From Nocardia terrae (GTDB lineage Bacteria > Actinomycetota > Actinomycetes > Mycobacteriales > Mycobacteriaceae): a stretch of 64,000 nucleotides of DNA. Both the position numbers and the translations under genes were made by a program. Location of the stretch: assembly GCF_009760405.1 (NCBI RefSeq), contig NZ_WRPP01000002.1:868001-932000 (forward strand), given 5' to 3'. This document shows, in pieces, positions 17,398-26,075 of the stretch. The notes under the pieces were generated by a model. It made no database searches. It saw only the letters and a program-made list of their open reading frames with translations, and was not told where the DNA came from. Within the stretch, counting starts at the first letter, position 1, and every line of letters starts with the position of its first letter.

Positions 17398-18137
17398 GAC
17401 CGGCCCTCCCGGTTCGCCGCGTCGATGGCCTGCGGGCTGCCGACGGACGCCTTGAGCTTCGCGAGTTCGTCGTCGATGCCCCCGCCGCGGACGGCGTCGA
17501 GGGCGGCCTGGATGTCGTCGCGTCCCCCGGCGGGCGCGGTGGCGTCGTCGAGCACCCCGGCGGCGATGAGCTCGTCGAGCGCCTGCGCCCGCGAATTCAT
17601 CTGTGCGGTCTTGTCTTCCGCGCGCTGCATGGCCAGCCCGACATCGCCCATCTCCTCGGAGATCCCGGTGACGGCCTCGCCGATCCGGCTCTGCGCCTCG
17701 GCCGCGGTGTAGGTGGCCTTGATCGTCTCCTTGCGGGTGCGGAAGGCTTCGACCTTCGCCTGCAGCCGCTCGGTGGCCGCGGTCAGCTTGGCCTCCTGGG
17801 CGGCGAGTTCGTCGTGCTGAGGCCGCAGCTGCTCGATCTGCTCCAGCGCCGCGGCGCGGCGGGTCAGCGCCTCGCGGGCCAGATCGTCGCGCCCCTGGCC
17901 GACGGCCTGTGCGGCCTGCTGCTGCAATCGGTCCGCCGATTGGCGTAACTGGCTGTCCTGCAATTCGATTCGCTTGCGACTGGTGGCCACGTCGGCGAGG
18001 CCGCGGCGCACCTGCGCGAGCATTTCCAGCTGGCGCTGGTAGGAATAGTCGAGTACCTCGCGCGGATCCTCACCGCGGTCGAGTAGCTTGTTGGCCTTGA
18101 CCCGGAACAACAGGGCCAGGCGATGGGCGATGCTCAC
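17394..18137 (-). CDS. pspA: PspA/IM30 phage-shock protein
   Basis: 247 residues, almost entirely coiled coil after an amphipathic N-terminus. The repeated Q/E/R-rich heptads between about 30 and 190 and the C-terminal Gly/Asp-rich part match PspA/IM30. It binds stressed membranes and limits proton leakage. First gene of pspA-pspAA-htpX-pspAB(-aarF). A strong DosR-like site starts 58 bp upstream, which would place envelope-stress defence under the dormancy regulator. Confidence 0.93.
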   Translation of the reverse strand: MSIAHRLALLFRVKANKLLDRGEDPREVLDYSYQRQLEMLAQVRRGLADVATSRKRIELQDSQLRQSADRLQQQAAQAVGQGRDDLAREALTRRAAALEQIEQLRPQHDELAAQEAKLTAATERLQAKVEAFRTRKETIKATYTAAEAQSRIGEAVTGISEEMGDVGLAMQRAEDKTAQMNSRAQALDELIAAGVLDDATAPAGGRDDIQAALDAVRGGGIDDELAKLKASVGSPQAIDAANREGRS

Positions 18138-18194
18138 GTGTCCACTCCTCGGAGAGTCGGTCTTCCCACCGTCGCCGACCCGGATGCGCCGCGG

Positions 18195-18236
18195 TAGGGA
18201 CCTTGGGGCCCGAACCCGGGGGTCCTCGGTCCGCTG
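18195..18236. promoter_or_regulatory. Two candidate DosR boxes between pspA and GT4
   Basis: TAGGGACCTTGGGGCCCGA at 18195-18213 carries both arms of the box; GGGGGTCCTCGGTCCGC at 18218-18234 is a second match. They lie 58 bp before pspA and about 185 bp before the glycosyltransferase. Confidence 0.6.
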
Positions 18237-18420
18237 TCGGCGGGATCCGCACCGTTACCGGTCGTGGAACCCGGAATCGCACGAGCGCAAGAGTATTTCG
18301 CACCTCACACGCGTCCGGCCCCAGCGTTCCGGCGGGTCGGATTGCTCTACTGGGGGATTTGTCCGGCGCGGTTTCCTGATGTTGGAAAAACCACCGAACC
18401 GCCGTAGCGAAGGAGACGCT

Positions 18421-19482
18421 GTGCGCATCGGATTGATCGCTCCCCCGTGGGTACCCGTACCGCCGCCCGCCTACGGCGGCACCGAGGCCGTCGTGGACAA
18501 TCTGGCACGCGGGCTGAGCGCGCTCGGCCACGACGTGCGACTGTTCACCGTCGGAGAATCCACCTGCCCGGTTCCGAAGTCCTATCTCTACGAGCAGCCG
18601 TTCAGCCCGATCGGGGTGGCGGTGCCGGAGGCGGCGCACGTGCTGGCCGCCTACGAGGAGCTCTCCGACGTCGACATTATTCACGATCACACCGCCCTCG
18701 GCCCGCTGATCGGGCCGCGCCCGGACGGCCCGCCCGTGGTGAGCACCTGCCACGGGCCCTTCGACCCGATGAACGCCCGCAATATCGCCTCCTTCGCCGA
18801 CCGGGTCACGGTGGTGGCGATCTCGCACGCGCAGAAGCGTTTCGGGGCGCCGATCCCCATCGCCTCGGTGATCCACCACGGCATCGACCTGGACACCTAC
18901 CGCTACGGTCCCGGCGGCGGCGGGTATCTGATGTGGATCGGCCGGATGTGCGCGGCCAAGGGCGCCCACCGCGCGGTCGAGTTCGCCCGCGCCTCGGGAC
19001 GGAAACTGGTGCTGGTCAGCAAGATCCGCGAAGCCGAGGAGCGCGAGTTCTACGAGAAGGAGGTGCGGCCGCTGCTGGGGCCCGACGATCCCGAGCCGCA
19101 GGAACTCGGCGTGCACGACCGGGTACGGCTGCTGCAGCGGGCCGACGCGCTGCTCAATCCGATCGACTGGCCCGAACCGTTCGGGCTGGTCATGGCCGAG
19201 GCCCTCGCCTGCGGCACCCCGGTGCTGGCATTCCCCAACGGCGCGGCCCCGGAGATCGTCGACCCCGGCCGCACCGGATTCCTGTGCGCCGACCGGGAAT
19301 CCATGCTGGACGCCATCGAGGCCATCCCCACCCTCGATCGCCGCGTCTGCCGCGCCACGGCCGAACGCCGATTCAGCCTGGATCGCATGGCCCGTGACCA
19401 TGTCGCCCTGTACCGGCGGGTGCTCGGCCGCACCGAGCCGCGTACCATGACGGCTGTGGGCACCGTGACCGGTGTGGCATGA
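18421..19482 (+). CDS. GT4-family glycosyltransferase
   Basis: 353 residues from GTG 18421 with AAGGAG six bases before. The N-terminal PPAYGGTEAVV loop and the C-terminal EPFGLVMAEALACGTPV (the E-x7-E pair) mark a GT-B fold enzyme of family 4. It transfers a sugar from a nucleotide-sugar to an unknown acceptor. Its neighbours do not reveal the product. The stop overlaps the start of the next gene by 4 bp. Confidence 0.88.
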   Translation: MRIGLIAPPWVPVPPPAYGGTEAVVDNLARGLSALGHDVRLFTVGESTCPVPKSYLYEQPFSPIGVAVPEAAHVLAAYEELSDVDIIHDHTALGPLIGPRPDGPPVVSTCHGPFDPMNARNIASFADRVTVVAISHAQKRFGAPIPIASVIHHGIDLDTYRYGPGGGGYLMWIGRMCAAKGAHRAVEFARASGRKLVLVSKIREAEEREFYEKEVRPLLGPDDPEPQELGVHDRVRLLQRADALLNPIDWPEPFGLVMAEALACGTPVLAFPNGAAPEIVDPGRTGFLCADRESMLDAIEAIPTLDRRVCRATAERRFSLDRMARDHVALYRRVLGRTEPRTMTAVGTVTGVA

Positions 19483-20318
19483 ACACCGAAACGCCACCGG
19501 CACAGCGCCGTTCGATGGTGGCCATCGTGATCGCCGTGGTCGCGGTGGTGCTGGCCGGGGCGGCGGTGATGTTCGCGGTCACCCGCGGTGATCATCACGG
19601 CTCCTCCACCGCGACGCCCTCGGTCGTGACATCGGTTCCCGGGCCGGGGGTCCCGTCCTCGACCGCGCCGGCCTCACCGTCCGCGTCCCCGACCTCCTCG
19701 GGGCCCGCGGACTTCGGCTACCAGCCGCTGTGGCCCTTCGGCAGCGTCGGGCAGGCGATCGCCTGGCAGCGGGAAGCCAATCCGGGCGGCCATCAGCCCT
19801 GGCACCTCGACGCCGGGATCATCGCGCAGATGTTCACCCAGCAGTACCTGGGCTTCACCGCGGTCAACAAGGTCGTGAAGGTCTCGACCCAGGGCGAACA
19901 GTCCTGGGTCAGTGTCGGATTCGACAACCCGAACGGTGTGGCCACGGTGGCGGCGGTGCTGCACCTGGTCCAGATCGGGGAGGGAGCGTCGATCGACAAG
20001 CCGTGGGAGGTGGTGGGCAGCCAGGACACCACGCTCACGGTGACGGCCCCGGCCTACGGCGCGACGGTGCGCAGCCCGGTCACGGTGGGCGGCACCATCA
20101 CCGGCGTCGACGAGAGCCTGCACGTCCAGATCCGTGGGGGCGGCCAGGACCATGCGGTGGGTGAGGTGACCGGAATCCCGGCCGGGGGCACCTCGGCGCC
20201 CTGGACGGCGACGGTGCCCTTCACGGTCGGCTGCCCGGCCACGCTCACCATCGCGGTGTCCACGGGCGGCCACGTGGCCGACGTGGAACGCTTCGCGGTC
20301 ACCGGGGTGCGCTGCTGA
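19479..20318 (+). CDS. Membrane-anchored Gmad2 immunoglobulin-like domain protein
   Basis: 279 residues: a membrane anchor (13-34), a Ser/Thr/Pro-rich linker (40-75), a middle domain of about 100 residues, and a C-terminal bacterial Ig-like Gmad2 domain (about 188-279; TAPAYGATVRSPVTVGG) with one Cys at the very end. It should be exposed outside the membrane. It is translationally coupled to the glycosyltransferase, so a cell-envelope role is likely. I cannot name a partner. Confidence 0.78.
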   Translation: MNTETPPAQRRSMVAIVIAVVAVVLAGAAVMFAVTRGDHHGSSTATPSVVTSVPGPGVPSSTAPASPSASPTSSGPADFGYQPLWPFGSVGQAIAWQREANPGGHQPWHLDAGIIAQMFTQQYLGFTAVNKVVKVSTQGEQSWVSVGFDNPNGVATVAAVLHLVQIGEGASIDKPWEVVGSQDTTLTVTAPAYGATVRSPVTVGGTITGVDESLHVQIRGGGQDHAVGEVTGIPAGGTSAPWTATVPFTVGCPATLTIAVSTGGHVADVERFAVTGVRC

Positions 20319-20343
20319 GCGCGATGGTTCGGGTCTCTCGTTC

Positions 20344-20382
20344 GAGGACCAAAGCCCCTCCAACAAGAGACCTGAACCTCTG
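20344..20382 (+). promoter_or_regulatory. Candidate DosR boxes before hsp20
   Basis: GAGGACCAAAGCCCCTC at 20344-20360 fits 11 of 14 core positions and is one of the best in the window. A looser repeat, AGAGACCTGAACCTCT, follows at 20367-20382. They lie 67-105 bp before the hsp20 start. Confidence 0.6.
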
Positions 20383-20448
20383 GGAAGAAGACCCCGGAAA
20401 CAGTGAAATCGATTGCGCCGGAACAACTGACTCCTGGAGGAGGAAGAC

Positions 20449-20865
20449 ATGAGCCTGATTCGTCGCCAGTCCGCCCTGGTGCCCGATTTCACCGAGCTGT
20501 GGAACGCCATGATGTCGCCCGCCGCACCGGTGTTCGGCACGCATCCGCTGCGGCTCGAGGATTCCATGGACGAGAAGCAGTACACCGTGCGCGCCGAGAT
20601 CCCGGGCATCGACCCGGCCAAGGACGTGCAGGTCTCGGTGCATCAGGGCCAACTCACCATCAAGGCCGAGCGCACCGAGAAGCACGAGGAGAAGGGCCGC
20701 TCGGAGTTCAGCTACGGCTCCTTCGTCCGTACCGTGACGCTGCCGGCGGGCGCCCAGGAGGACGGGGTGCAGGCCAGTTACGCGAAAGGCATTCTGACCG
20801 TGTCCGTTCCGCTGGGTGAACCGCAGGAGCCGGTCCGCAACATCCAGGTGGAATCCGCGGAGTGA
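20449..20865 (+). CDS. hspX: Hsp20 small heat-shock protein (HspX/Acr-like)
   Basis: 138 residues, the size of M. tuberculosis HspX (Rv2031c). It has the alpha-crystallin core with PGIDPAKDVQVSVHQGQLTIKAE-type strands (written in part here) and the closing YAKGILTVSVP motif (A-x-x-x-G-I-L-T-V). ATG 20449 has a strong GGAGGAGG. Small heat-shock proteins hold unfolding proteins without ATP. The gene sits next to devR, ends in a hairpin shared with it, and has DosR boxes upstream, so it is the expected reporter gene of this regulon. Confidence 0.95.
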   Translation: MSLIRRQSALVPDFTELWNAMMSPAAPVFGTHPLRLEDSMDEKQYTVRAEIPGIDPAKDVQVSVHQGQLTIKAERTEKHEEKGRSEFSYGSFVRTVTLPAGAQEDGVQASYAKGILTVSVPLGEPQEPVRNIQVESAE

Positions 20866-20874
20866 TACCGACCT

Positions 20875-20915
20875 CGGCCCCGAATCACGATCGATCGCAC
20901 CGTGATTCGGGGCCG
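20875..20915. terminator. Bidirectional hairpin between hsp20 and devR
   Basis: A perfect 15-bp inverted repeat (CGGCCCCGAATCACG and its complement) with an 11-nt loop. It begins 10 bp after the hsp20 stop and runs into the last ten codons of the converging devR gene. Confidence 0.75.
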
Positions 20916-21565
20916 GTCGCATGGACCGGGCGCGTCGAGCGCAGGTGCGCGATATAGATGGCGGCCTCCGTGCGCCGGCTCAGATCCAGTTTGCTCAGCA
21001 CCCGCGAGACGTAGTTCTTGACCGTCTTCTCGGCCAGATACATGCGTTCGCCGATCTGGCGGTTGGTCAAGCCCTCGCCCAGTAGCTCGAGCAGCGTGCG
21101 CTCCTGATCGGTGAGCCGGGAGAGCGGATCGTGGCTGTTCTCGGCCCGCTGGCGCAGATGCCGCATCAGGGCGGCGGCGGCCCGGTTGTCGAGCAGCGAT
21201 CCGCCCGCGGCGACCTCCTTGACCGCGGAGGTGAGCCGCAGACCCTGAATATCCTTGATCACGTAGCCCGATACGCCGGCGAGGACGGCGTCGAGCATGG
21301 CTTCCTCGTCGGTGAGCGAGGTCAGGATCAGACATCGAAGTTCCTCCCGGCCGGACAGCAGGTCTCGGCACAGTTCGATGCCGTTGCCGTCGGGCAGGCG
21401 CACATCGACGACCGCCACATCGGGGCGGAGCGCGGGAATCCGGGCCAGGGCCTGTGCCACGTTGCCCGCCTCGCCGACCACGAACAGCTCGGGATCGAGG
21501 GTCAAGACCTGTTTGAGGCCGCGTCGAGCGATCTCGTGATCGTCGACCAGAAACACGGAAACCAC
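20885..21565 (-). CDS. devR: DevR/DosR dormancy response regulator
   Basis: 226 residues of the NarL/FixJ class, collinear with M. tuberculosis DosR from residue 1. Receiver: DDHE at 8-11, phosphorylation site Asp54 in VVDVRLPDG, then [24 protein letters not shown] and GYVIKDI with the conserved Lys. DNA-binding part: [18 protein letters not shown] and the recognition helix [11 protein letters not shown], where the Lys/Asn contacts of DosR are unchanged. The start is GTG 21565, chosen by alignment; GTG 21568 is possible, and GGAG lies 6-9 bases upstream. No sensor kinase is beside it, so DosS/DosT must be elsewhere. Candidate boxes lie about 190 bp upstream, in the divergent promoter. Confidence 0.95.
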   Translation of the reverse strand: MVSVFLVDDHEIARRGLKQVLTLDPELFVVGEAGNVAQALARIPALRPDVAVVDVRLPDGNGIELCRDLLSGREELRCLILTSLTDEEAMLDAVLAGVSGYVIKDIQGLRLTSAVKEVAAGGSLLDNRAAAALMRHLRQRAENSHDPLSRLTDQERTLLELLGEGLTNRQIGERMYLAEKTVKNYVSRVLSKLDLSRRTEAAIYIAHLRSTRPVHATGPESRCDRS

Positions 21566-21754
21566 CACGGCCAGCTCCGAATCGCAGACGAAACAGCCCA
21601 GAGCCGCGCTTCGGGACTCGGGAGCAAGGTGAACCCAGTATAGATCCGGTTCGTTACGTAGACCTTGCCTGTGAACGTCGCTCCGCTGCACGGCGCTCGA
21701 CGCGATTCCCCGCCCCCGGCGGACCCCCGGTGCGGAAATCCGGCGGTGGCGTCG

Positions 21755-21787
21755 AAAGACCTTGCGCCCCAGGACTTTGGATCCTGT
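21755..21787. promoter_or_regulatory. Adjoining candidate DosR boxes upstream of devR and 21856
   Basis: AAAGACCTTGCGCCCCAG at 21755-21772 abuts CAGGACTTTGGATCCTG at 21770-21786, the latter a perfect 5-bp inverted repeat around CTTTGGA. Such touching pairs allow cooperative DosR binding. Distances: 69 bp to the plus-strand gene, 190 bp to devR. Confidence 0.55.
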
Positions 21788-21855
21788 CGACGGCTGCCAC
21801 CGAGGCGGACTATCGGGATACGCCCGGAGTGGCGGACACGCGGACGGAGGACACC

Positions 21856-22536
21856 GTGACCACGAAATACGAGAGGCCCGGATTCGGGGCGGCGGCGCGA
21901 CCGGAACACTCGGAGCGAGACTTTCGCCGAAGCTGGTTCAGCACCGTGACGGCGGGGGAGTTCCTCGGCTTTCTCGCACCGGCCGGCGCCGGTGCGCTCG
22001 CCGCACATGCGCATCCGGGGATCCTGGCGGCGGCGATGATCGGGGCGGGCGCCGTCGAGGGCGCGGTGCTCGGTCGCTTCCAAGCCGGTGTGCTGCGAAC
22101 GCGGCTGTCCGGTCTGCGAATTCGCGACTGGACGGCGGTCACCTCGGCGGGCGCGGTGGTCGCCTGGATGGTGGGCGTGCTGCCCATGCTCTACGGCGAG
22201 CAGTTCGGCGCCTGGCCCACCTGGGCGCAGGTCCCGGTGGCCGTGGTCGCCTCCCTGGTGATCGTCCTTTCCCTCGGCGTCGCGCAGTGGACGGTGCTGC
22301 GCCGCTTCACCGATCGCGCGCGGCTGTGGGTGCTCGCCAGCGCCGCGGCGTGGATCGCGGGACTCGCCGCCTTCATGCTGGTCGCCCCGCCGCTGTGGCA
22401 GCCCGGCCAGCCGCCGGTCCTCGTCGGCGCCATCGGCGCGCTGGGGGGAGTGGCCATGGCCGCCGTCATGGCGTGGGTGACCGGAGCCTTCCTGACCCGA
22501 GTGCTCGCCGACGGGCACCTCATCACCACGAAATAG
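21856..22536 (+). CDS. Multi-pass membrane protein of unknown function
   Basis: 226 residues from GTG 21856 behind CGGAGG. About 35 charged N-terminal residues precede five or six hydrophobic helices. I do not recognise the family. It is 9 bp from the DUF4389 gene, so they form an operon, divergent from devR and preceded by DosR-like boxes. Confidence 0.75.
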   Translation: MTTKYERPGFGAAARPEHSERDFRRSWFSTVTAGEFLGFLAPAGAGALAAHAHPGILAAAMIGAGAVEGAVLGRFQAGVLRTRLSGLRIRDWTAVTSAGAVVAWMVGVLPMLYGEQFGAWPTWAQVPVAVVASLVIVLSLGVAQWTVLRRFTDRARLWVLASAAAWIAGLAAFMLVAPPLWQPGQPPVLVGAIGALGGVAMAAVMAWVTGAFLTRVLADGHLITTK

Positions 22537-22545
22537 GAGAATGTC

Positions 22546-23256
22546 ATGAACCCCGAACCCACCCTGCACCCCGACAATGTCGCGCTACCGCCGCCCCGCG
22601 TGACCGGATCGGTGCGGCTGCGCGGCGACCTGGACGAACCGCTCTCGCGCTGGCTGTGGCTGGTGAAATGGATTCTGGCCATACCGCATTACGTGGTGTT
22701 GTTCTTCCTCTGGATCGCCTTCTGGGTGGTCACGGTGGTGGCCTGGTTCGCGATCCTGTTCACCGAGCGCTACCCGCGGTCCCTGTTCGACTTCGCCGTG
22801 GGCGTGATGCGCTGGTCGTGGCGCGTGCAGTTCTACACCTACGCCGCGCTGGGCACCGACCGGTATCCGCCGTTCACGCTGCAGCAGACCGACTACCCCG
22901 CTGATCTGGAAGTCGACTACCCGCAGCAGCTCTCGCGCGGTCTGGTCCTGGTGAAGTGGTGGCTGCTGGCCGTTCCGCACTACCTGATCCTGGCCGCCCT
23001 GTTCAGCGGCGGCGTGGTCCTCGGTGGGAACTCCGGCGACAACAACGGCAGCACCACGATTCCGCTGATCGGCGTGCTCGTGTTGATCGCGGCCGTGGCG
23101 TTGTTGTTCACCGGCCGCTACCCGAAGGGGTTGTTCGGCTTCGCCATCGGCGTCAACCGCTGGTTCTATCGGGTCCTGGCCTACTCGGCCCTGCTGACCG
23201 ACGAGTACCCGCCGTTCCGGCTGGATCAGGGACCGCGGGAACCGGCCGCGAACTGA
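22546..23256 (+). CDS. DUF4389 membrane protein with two repeats
   Basis: 236 residues containing two copies of the DUF4389 unit: WLWLVKWILAIPHYV..RYPRSLFDFAVGVMRW and LVLVKWWLLAVPHYL..RYPKGLFGFAIGVNRW (given in part), each with two membrane helices. ATG 22546 has AGGAGAA upstream. The function is unknown; genes of this type are frequent in actinobacteria. Confidence 0.85.
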   Translation: MNPEPTLHPDNVALPPPRVTGSVRLRGDLDEPLSRWLWLVKWILAIPHYVVLFFLWIAFWVVTVVAWFAILFTERYPRSLFDFAVGVMRWSWRVQFYTYAALGTDRYPPFTLQQTDYPADLEVDYPQQLSRGLVLVKWWLLAVPHYLILAALFSGGVVLGGNSGDNNGSTTIPLIGVLVLIAAVALLFTGRYPKGLFGFAIGVNRWFYRVLAYSALLTDEYPPFRLDQGPREPAAN

Positions 23257-23270
23257 GATCGCGGCCACCG

Positions 23271-23771
23271 TCAACCGAGGCGGGCCGAGATCTCCTTGGC
23301 CCACGCCTCGATCCGAGACCGATCACGGAAATCCCCGGCGTTCTTCTTGGCCATGGCCGAGGCCGGGAAGCCCCGGGCCGTGGCTTCGAGCCGCCCGCCG
23401 AACAGCGCGGTCCCGCGGGCGTCGACCCGATTCGCGCATTTGTGTACAGCCTTGGCGCCGAAGGCGTTTCCATCCGAACCGTCGTCGGTCGACGTGTCGA
23501 GCGGCCCGCTGGCGAACACCCAGACGGGCCGTTCGCGCAGCTGCCGGGCGAACCGCCGGGCGAACCGGCGGGCATCGCGGTGCCATCGGCCGGTATACAA
23601 CGCCCCGCCCAGCACCACCGCCCCGAACCCTTCCAGCGAGTGCACCTCACGGGCCGCGCGCACCTGTGCCGGAACGTGGGCCGCCCGCAGCGATTCACCG
23701 ATCCACTCGGCGATCTCCGCGGTACCACCGCGCTTGGAACCATAAACGACCAGAACAGGATCTCGACTCAT
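23271..23771 (-). CDS. Flavodoxin-domain protein (first copy)
   Basis: 166 residues from ATG 23771 with AGGAGG upstream. The FMN phosphate loop VYGSKRGGTAEIAE and the segments VVLGGALYTGRWH and FASGPLD match the flavodoxin domain of HemG-like, menaquinone-linked enzymes. It is short of a membrane anchor. A second member lies at 45651; the two are only distantly similar. A DosR-like box starts 58 bp upstream. Confidence 0.85.
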   Translation of the reverse strand: MSRDPVLVVYGSKRGGTAEIAEWIGESLRAAHVPAQVRAAREVHSLEGFGAVVLGGALYTGRWHRDARRFARRFARQLRERPVWVFASGPLDTSTDDGSDGNAFGAKAVHKCANRVDARGTALFGGRLEATARGFPASAMAKKNAGDFRDRSRIEAWAKEISARLG

Positions 23772-23828
23772 GACCGCCTCCTCGAAACCGGGCACCTCCC
23801 ATACCACTCCGACTCCGGCCGCGCTCAC

Positions 23829-23847
23829 AGAGCACAAGGTCCCGAGT
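23829..23847 (-). promoter_or_regulatory. Candidate DosR box between flavodoxin and GNAT genes
   Basis: On the minus strand it reads ACTCGGGACCTTGTGCTCT. Its location argues that the GNAT gene starts downstream of it. Confidence 0.45.
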
Positions 23848-23889
23848 AACTCGGCGGGGTTCCGGCCGTGGCCGGAGGACCCGCGTCCG

Positions 23890-24336
23890 GTGGACGTGAC
23901 GTTGCGCAGAATCACCGCGGAAACGGTGTACGAGGTGTGCGGACTCAGCGAGACGCTGTCGGGAGATCAGCGGAAACGGGTGGTCGACAACGGCACATCC
24001 ATCGCCCAGGCGCATTTCGCCGACGCGGCATGGTTTCGCGCGATCTACCACGGCGACGAGCCCGTGGGCTTCCTCATGCTCGACCTGGCCATGGATTCCG
24101 GCCAGCCCGGAGTTTCGCTGTGGCGCTTCATGATCGCGGGACCGCATCAGGGGAGGGGGTACGGCCGGCGCGCGATCGAGATCGTGGCGGCGCACCTGAA
24201 GGCGCGCGGCACCACGGCGCTGTACGTGAGTTATCTACCGGGTCCGGGGAGCGCGGCCGGGTTCTATCGCTCCCTCGGATTCCGGCCCACCGGCCGCATC
24301 GTCGACGGTGAGACCGAGGCCGTCCTGGCCTGGTGA
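23890..24336 (+). CDS. GNAT-family acetyltransferase
   Basis: 148 residues from GTG 23890, where the GNAT fold begins (VTLRRIT). The acetyl-CoA loop GPHQGRGYGRRAIE (Q-x-x-G-x-G type) and the closing FYRSLGF are clear. An ATG at 23770 would add 40 residues of low-complexity sequence, but its codon overlaps the flavodoxin start codon and it would place the presumed promoter inside the gene, so I prefer the shorter form. GGAGG lies 13 bases before. The substrate is unknown; amines or protein lysines are typical. Confidence 0.8.
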   Translation: MDVTLRRITAETVYEVCGLSETLSGDQRKRVVDNGTSIAQAHFADAAWFRAIYHGDEPVGFLMLDLAMDSGQPGVSLWRFMIAGPHQGRGYGRRAIEIVAAHLKARGTTALYVSYLPGPGSAAGFYRSLGFRPTGRIVDGETEAVLAW

Positions 24337-24339
24337 GGG

Positions 24340-24915
24340 TCAGGCCGGGGTGACGGCGGTCGGACGCCACCACGGTCGCGAGGAATCCTCGGCGAACGTG
24401 CCCGCGGCAGCGAACAACTCGTCCCTGCCCAGCCCGGGAATGACGTGGTAGCGGATCGATCCGGGGACGCTCACCAGGGCCAGGATCCCCCACAGGGCAC
24501 GGGCATAGGACTCGGCGAGGGCGGGGGCATCCCATTCGTAGAGCCCGCGATAGGCGCCGCGCTGGTCGTGGGCGAGCCAGAGTTTGGTGATCAGGCCGGG
24601 GAATCCGGCGAAAAGGATGGTGTTGAGCAGGCTTTCGCGGCGGAACAGCGCATGGCCGCGACCGCGCACCCCGCGCAGGGTGAATTCGACCACCAGAATG
24701 CACGGGTCACGGCGGCTCGCCCCGGCGATCTCCGTCTCCCGGAAGACGGCGGCGGTCGTCCCGTCGGCGAAACCCAGCCGCAGACCGACATTGCCGCGCG
24801 GGATGTGGATGCGCCGGCGAGCCAGCAGCCCGACGGTGGCCGCGACACACCGTGCGACGGCGAGCGCGGCCTGTCCGACCGGAAGTGGAGATTGTTCGGA
24901 TCGGTTGTCCATCAT
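24340..24915 (-). CDS. Conserved protein of unknown function
   Basis: 191 residues starting MMDNRSEQ. It has an Arg-rich beta-region (RRRIHIPRGNVGLRLGFADG), then a Trp-rich segment (TKLWLAHDQRGAYRGLYEWD), and no strong membrane helix apart from a moderately hydrophobic stretch near residues 15-32. I do not recognise the family. It follows the membrane gene at 24936 by 20 bp and is likely co-transcribed. Confidence 0.65.
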   Translation of the reverse strand: MMDNRSEQSPLPVGQAALAVARCVAATVGLLARRRIHIPRGNVGLRLGFADGTTAAVFRETEIAGASRRDPCILVVEFTLRGVRGRGHALFRRESLLNTILFAGFPGLITKLWLAHDQRGAYRGLYEWDAPALAESYARALWGILALVSVPGSIRYHVIPGLGRDELFAAAGTFAEDSSRPWWRPTAVTPA

Positions 24916-24935
24916 CTGAATTCGACTTTCGAGAG

Positions 24936-25949
24936 CTAAGGCAGTGACCGCTCCGGCGTGTCGGTGGTGCGGGCCGTGCGGCCGTGGGTGTCGGTCGCGG
25001 CATCGAGGGAGTCCGCGAAGGCGATCAGGTCGCGGACCTGGTCACCGTGCTGATGCAGGAAGTCCTCGCGGGCGCGGCCGCGGCGGAAGTAGATGAACGA
25101 GCGGCCGGTCTCGAGCTGCCAGGTGTACCAGAATAGATAGGGGATGGTGAGTACGAAATTGACTATGCCCCAGACGATCCAGACATTGTTGTTGAACCAG
25201 CCGTCCGAGGGCATCACCTTCGGGAAGATGTTGTAGATCGCGATGACGAGCATCAGCACCGGCAGGGTGTAGATGCGGGCCATGATGTAGAGCTCGGGGC
25301 GGCGCTTGACCAGCGGATAGATCTCGGCGACCGCGAGAATGCAGATGCTGGCGGCGAAATGCTCCTCCTTGGGCGGATAGCCGCCGAAGGTGAAGCACAG
25401 ATTCCAGGTGGTGTAGAGGAAGTTCCACGCCATGGTCGTGTAGGCGACCAGTTCGGCATTGCGGCCGGGCAGCACTTCCCAGAAGCGTGGGCAGTAGGGA
25501 ATGGTCAGGCACAGTCCCAGCCCGACCGCGGCGTTCCAGTAGTTGCCGATCTGGGCGTCGCGCAGGGTGGCCTCGGCGATATTGAGGAACAGGATCGCGT
25601 ACGGGAACCACAGGAATCGCGGATTGCGCAGGATCTCCCACACCCGGCCGGGGCGCTGCTCGGCCACCGCGATCCGCATGGCGCCGACCAGGGTGAGCGG
25701 GATGAGCACCGAGAGGATCTTGGCCCAGGAGAACCAGTTGATCAGCCCGATATCGTGGCCGGGTCCCCAGATCCAGATCGGGAACGTCAGCAGCGACAGT
25801 CCCCACACCCACATCGCGGGTCGCGGATGTGTGCGCATGTAGTCGACGATGACCCACAGGATGGCGCAGAACGCCAGCATGGATACCGCCGTCACCCAGG
25901 TGAAGGCCGCCGGATTTCCGGACACCGCCTCCGAAGCCGCGCTGATCAT
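24936..25949 (-). CDS. Multi-pass membrane protein of unknown function
   Basis: 337 residues with about eight membrane helices, unusually rich in Trp and aromatic residues (NWFSWAK, YLFWYTWQLETG), and a polar C-terminal tail of 60 residues. ATG 25949 has AAAGGCGG upstream. I cannot name the family. The 126 bp before it contain no clear DosR box. Confidence 0.75.
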   Translation of the reverse strand: MISAASEAVSGNPAAFTWVTAVSMLAFCAILWVIVDYMRTHPRPAMWVWGLSLLTFPIWIWGPGHDIGLINWFSWAKILSVLIPLTLVGAMRIAVAEQRPGRVWEILRNPRFLWFPYAILFLNIAEATLRDAQIGNYWNAAVGLGLCLTIPYCPRFWEVLPGRNAELVAYTTMAWNFLYTTWNLCFTFGGYPPKEEHFAASICILAVAEIYPLVKRRPELYIMARIYTLPVLMLVIAIYNIFPKVMPSDGWFNNNVWIVWGIVNFVLTIPYLFWYTWQLETGRSFIYFRRGRAREDFLHQHGDQVRDLIAFADSLDAATDTHGRTARTTDTPERSLP

Positions 25950-26075
25950 GGTGAATACCGCCTTTCGCTGAAATCGGGTGGATCCGATCGGGTAACCGAC
26001 GAGCAGGCTGATTCCGCCTCATCATGAACGGGCGCCACACCCGGACACCGGCGGCACGCCGGGGCCCGGTCGCGG

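Noticed and set aside
15619..17712. A 697-codon plus-strand frame across the psp module
   Set aside because: Antisense to pspAB, htpX, pspAA and pspA, all of which have family motifs; composition is that of a shadow frame.
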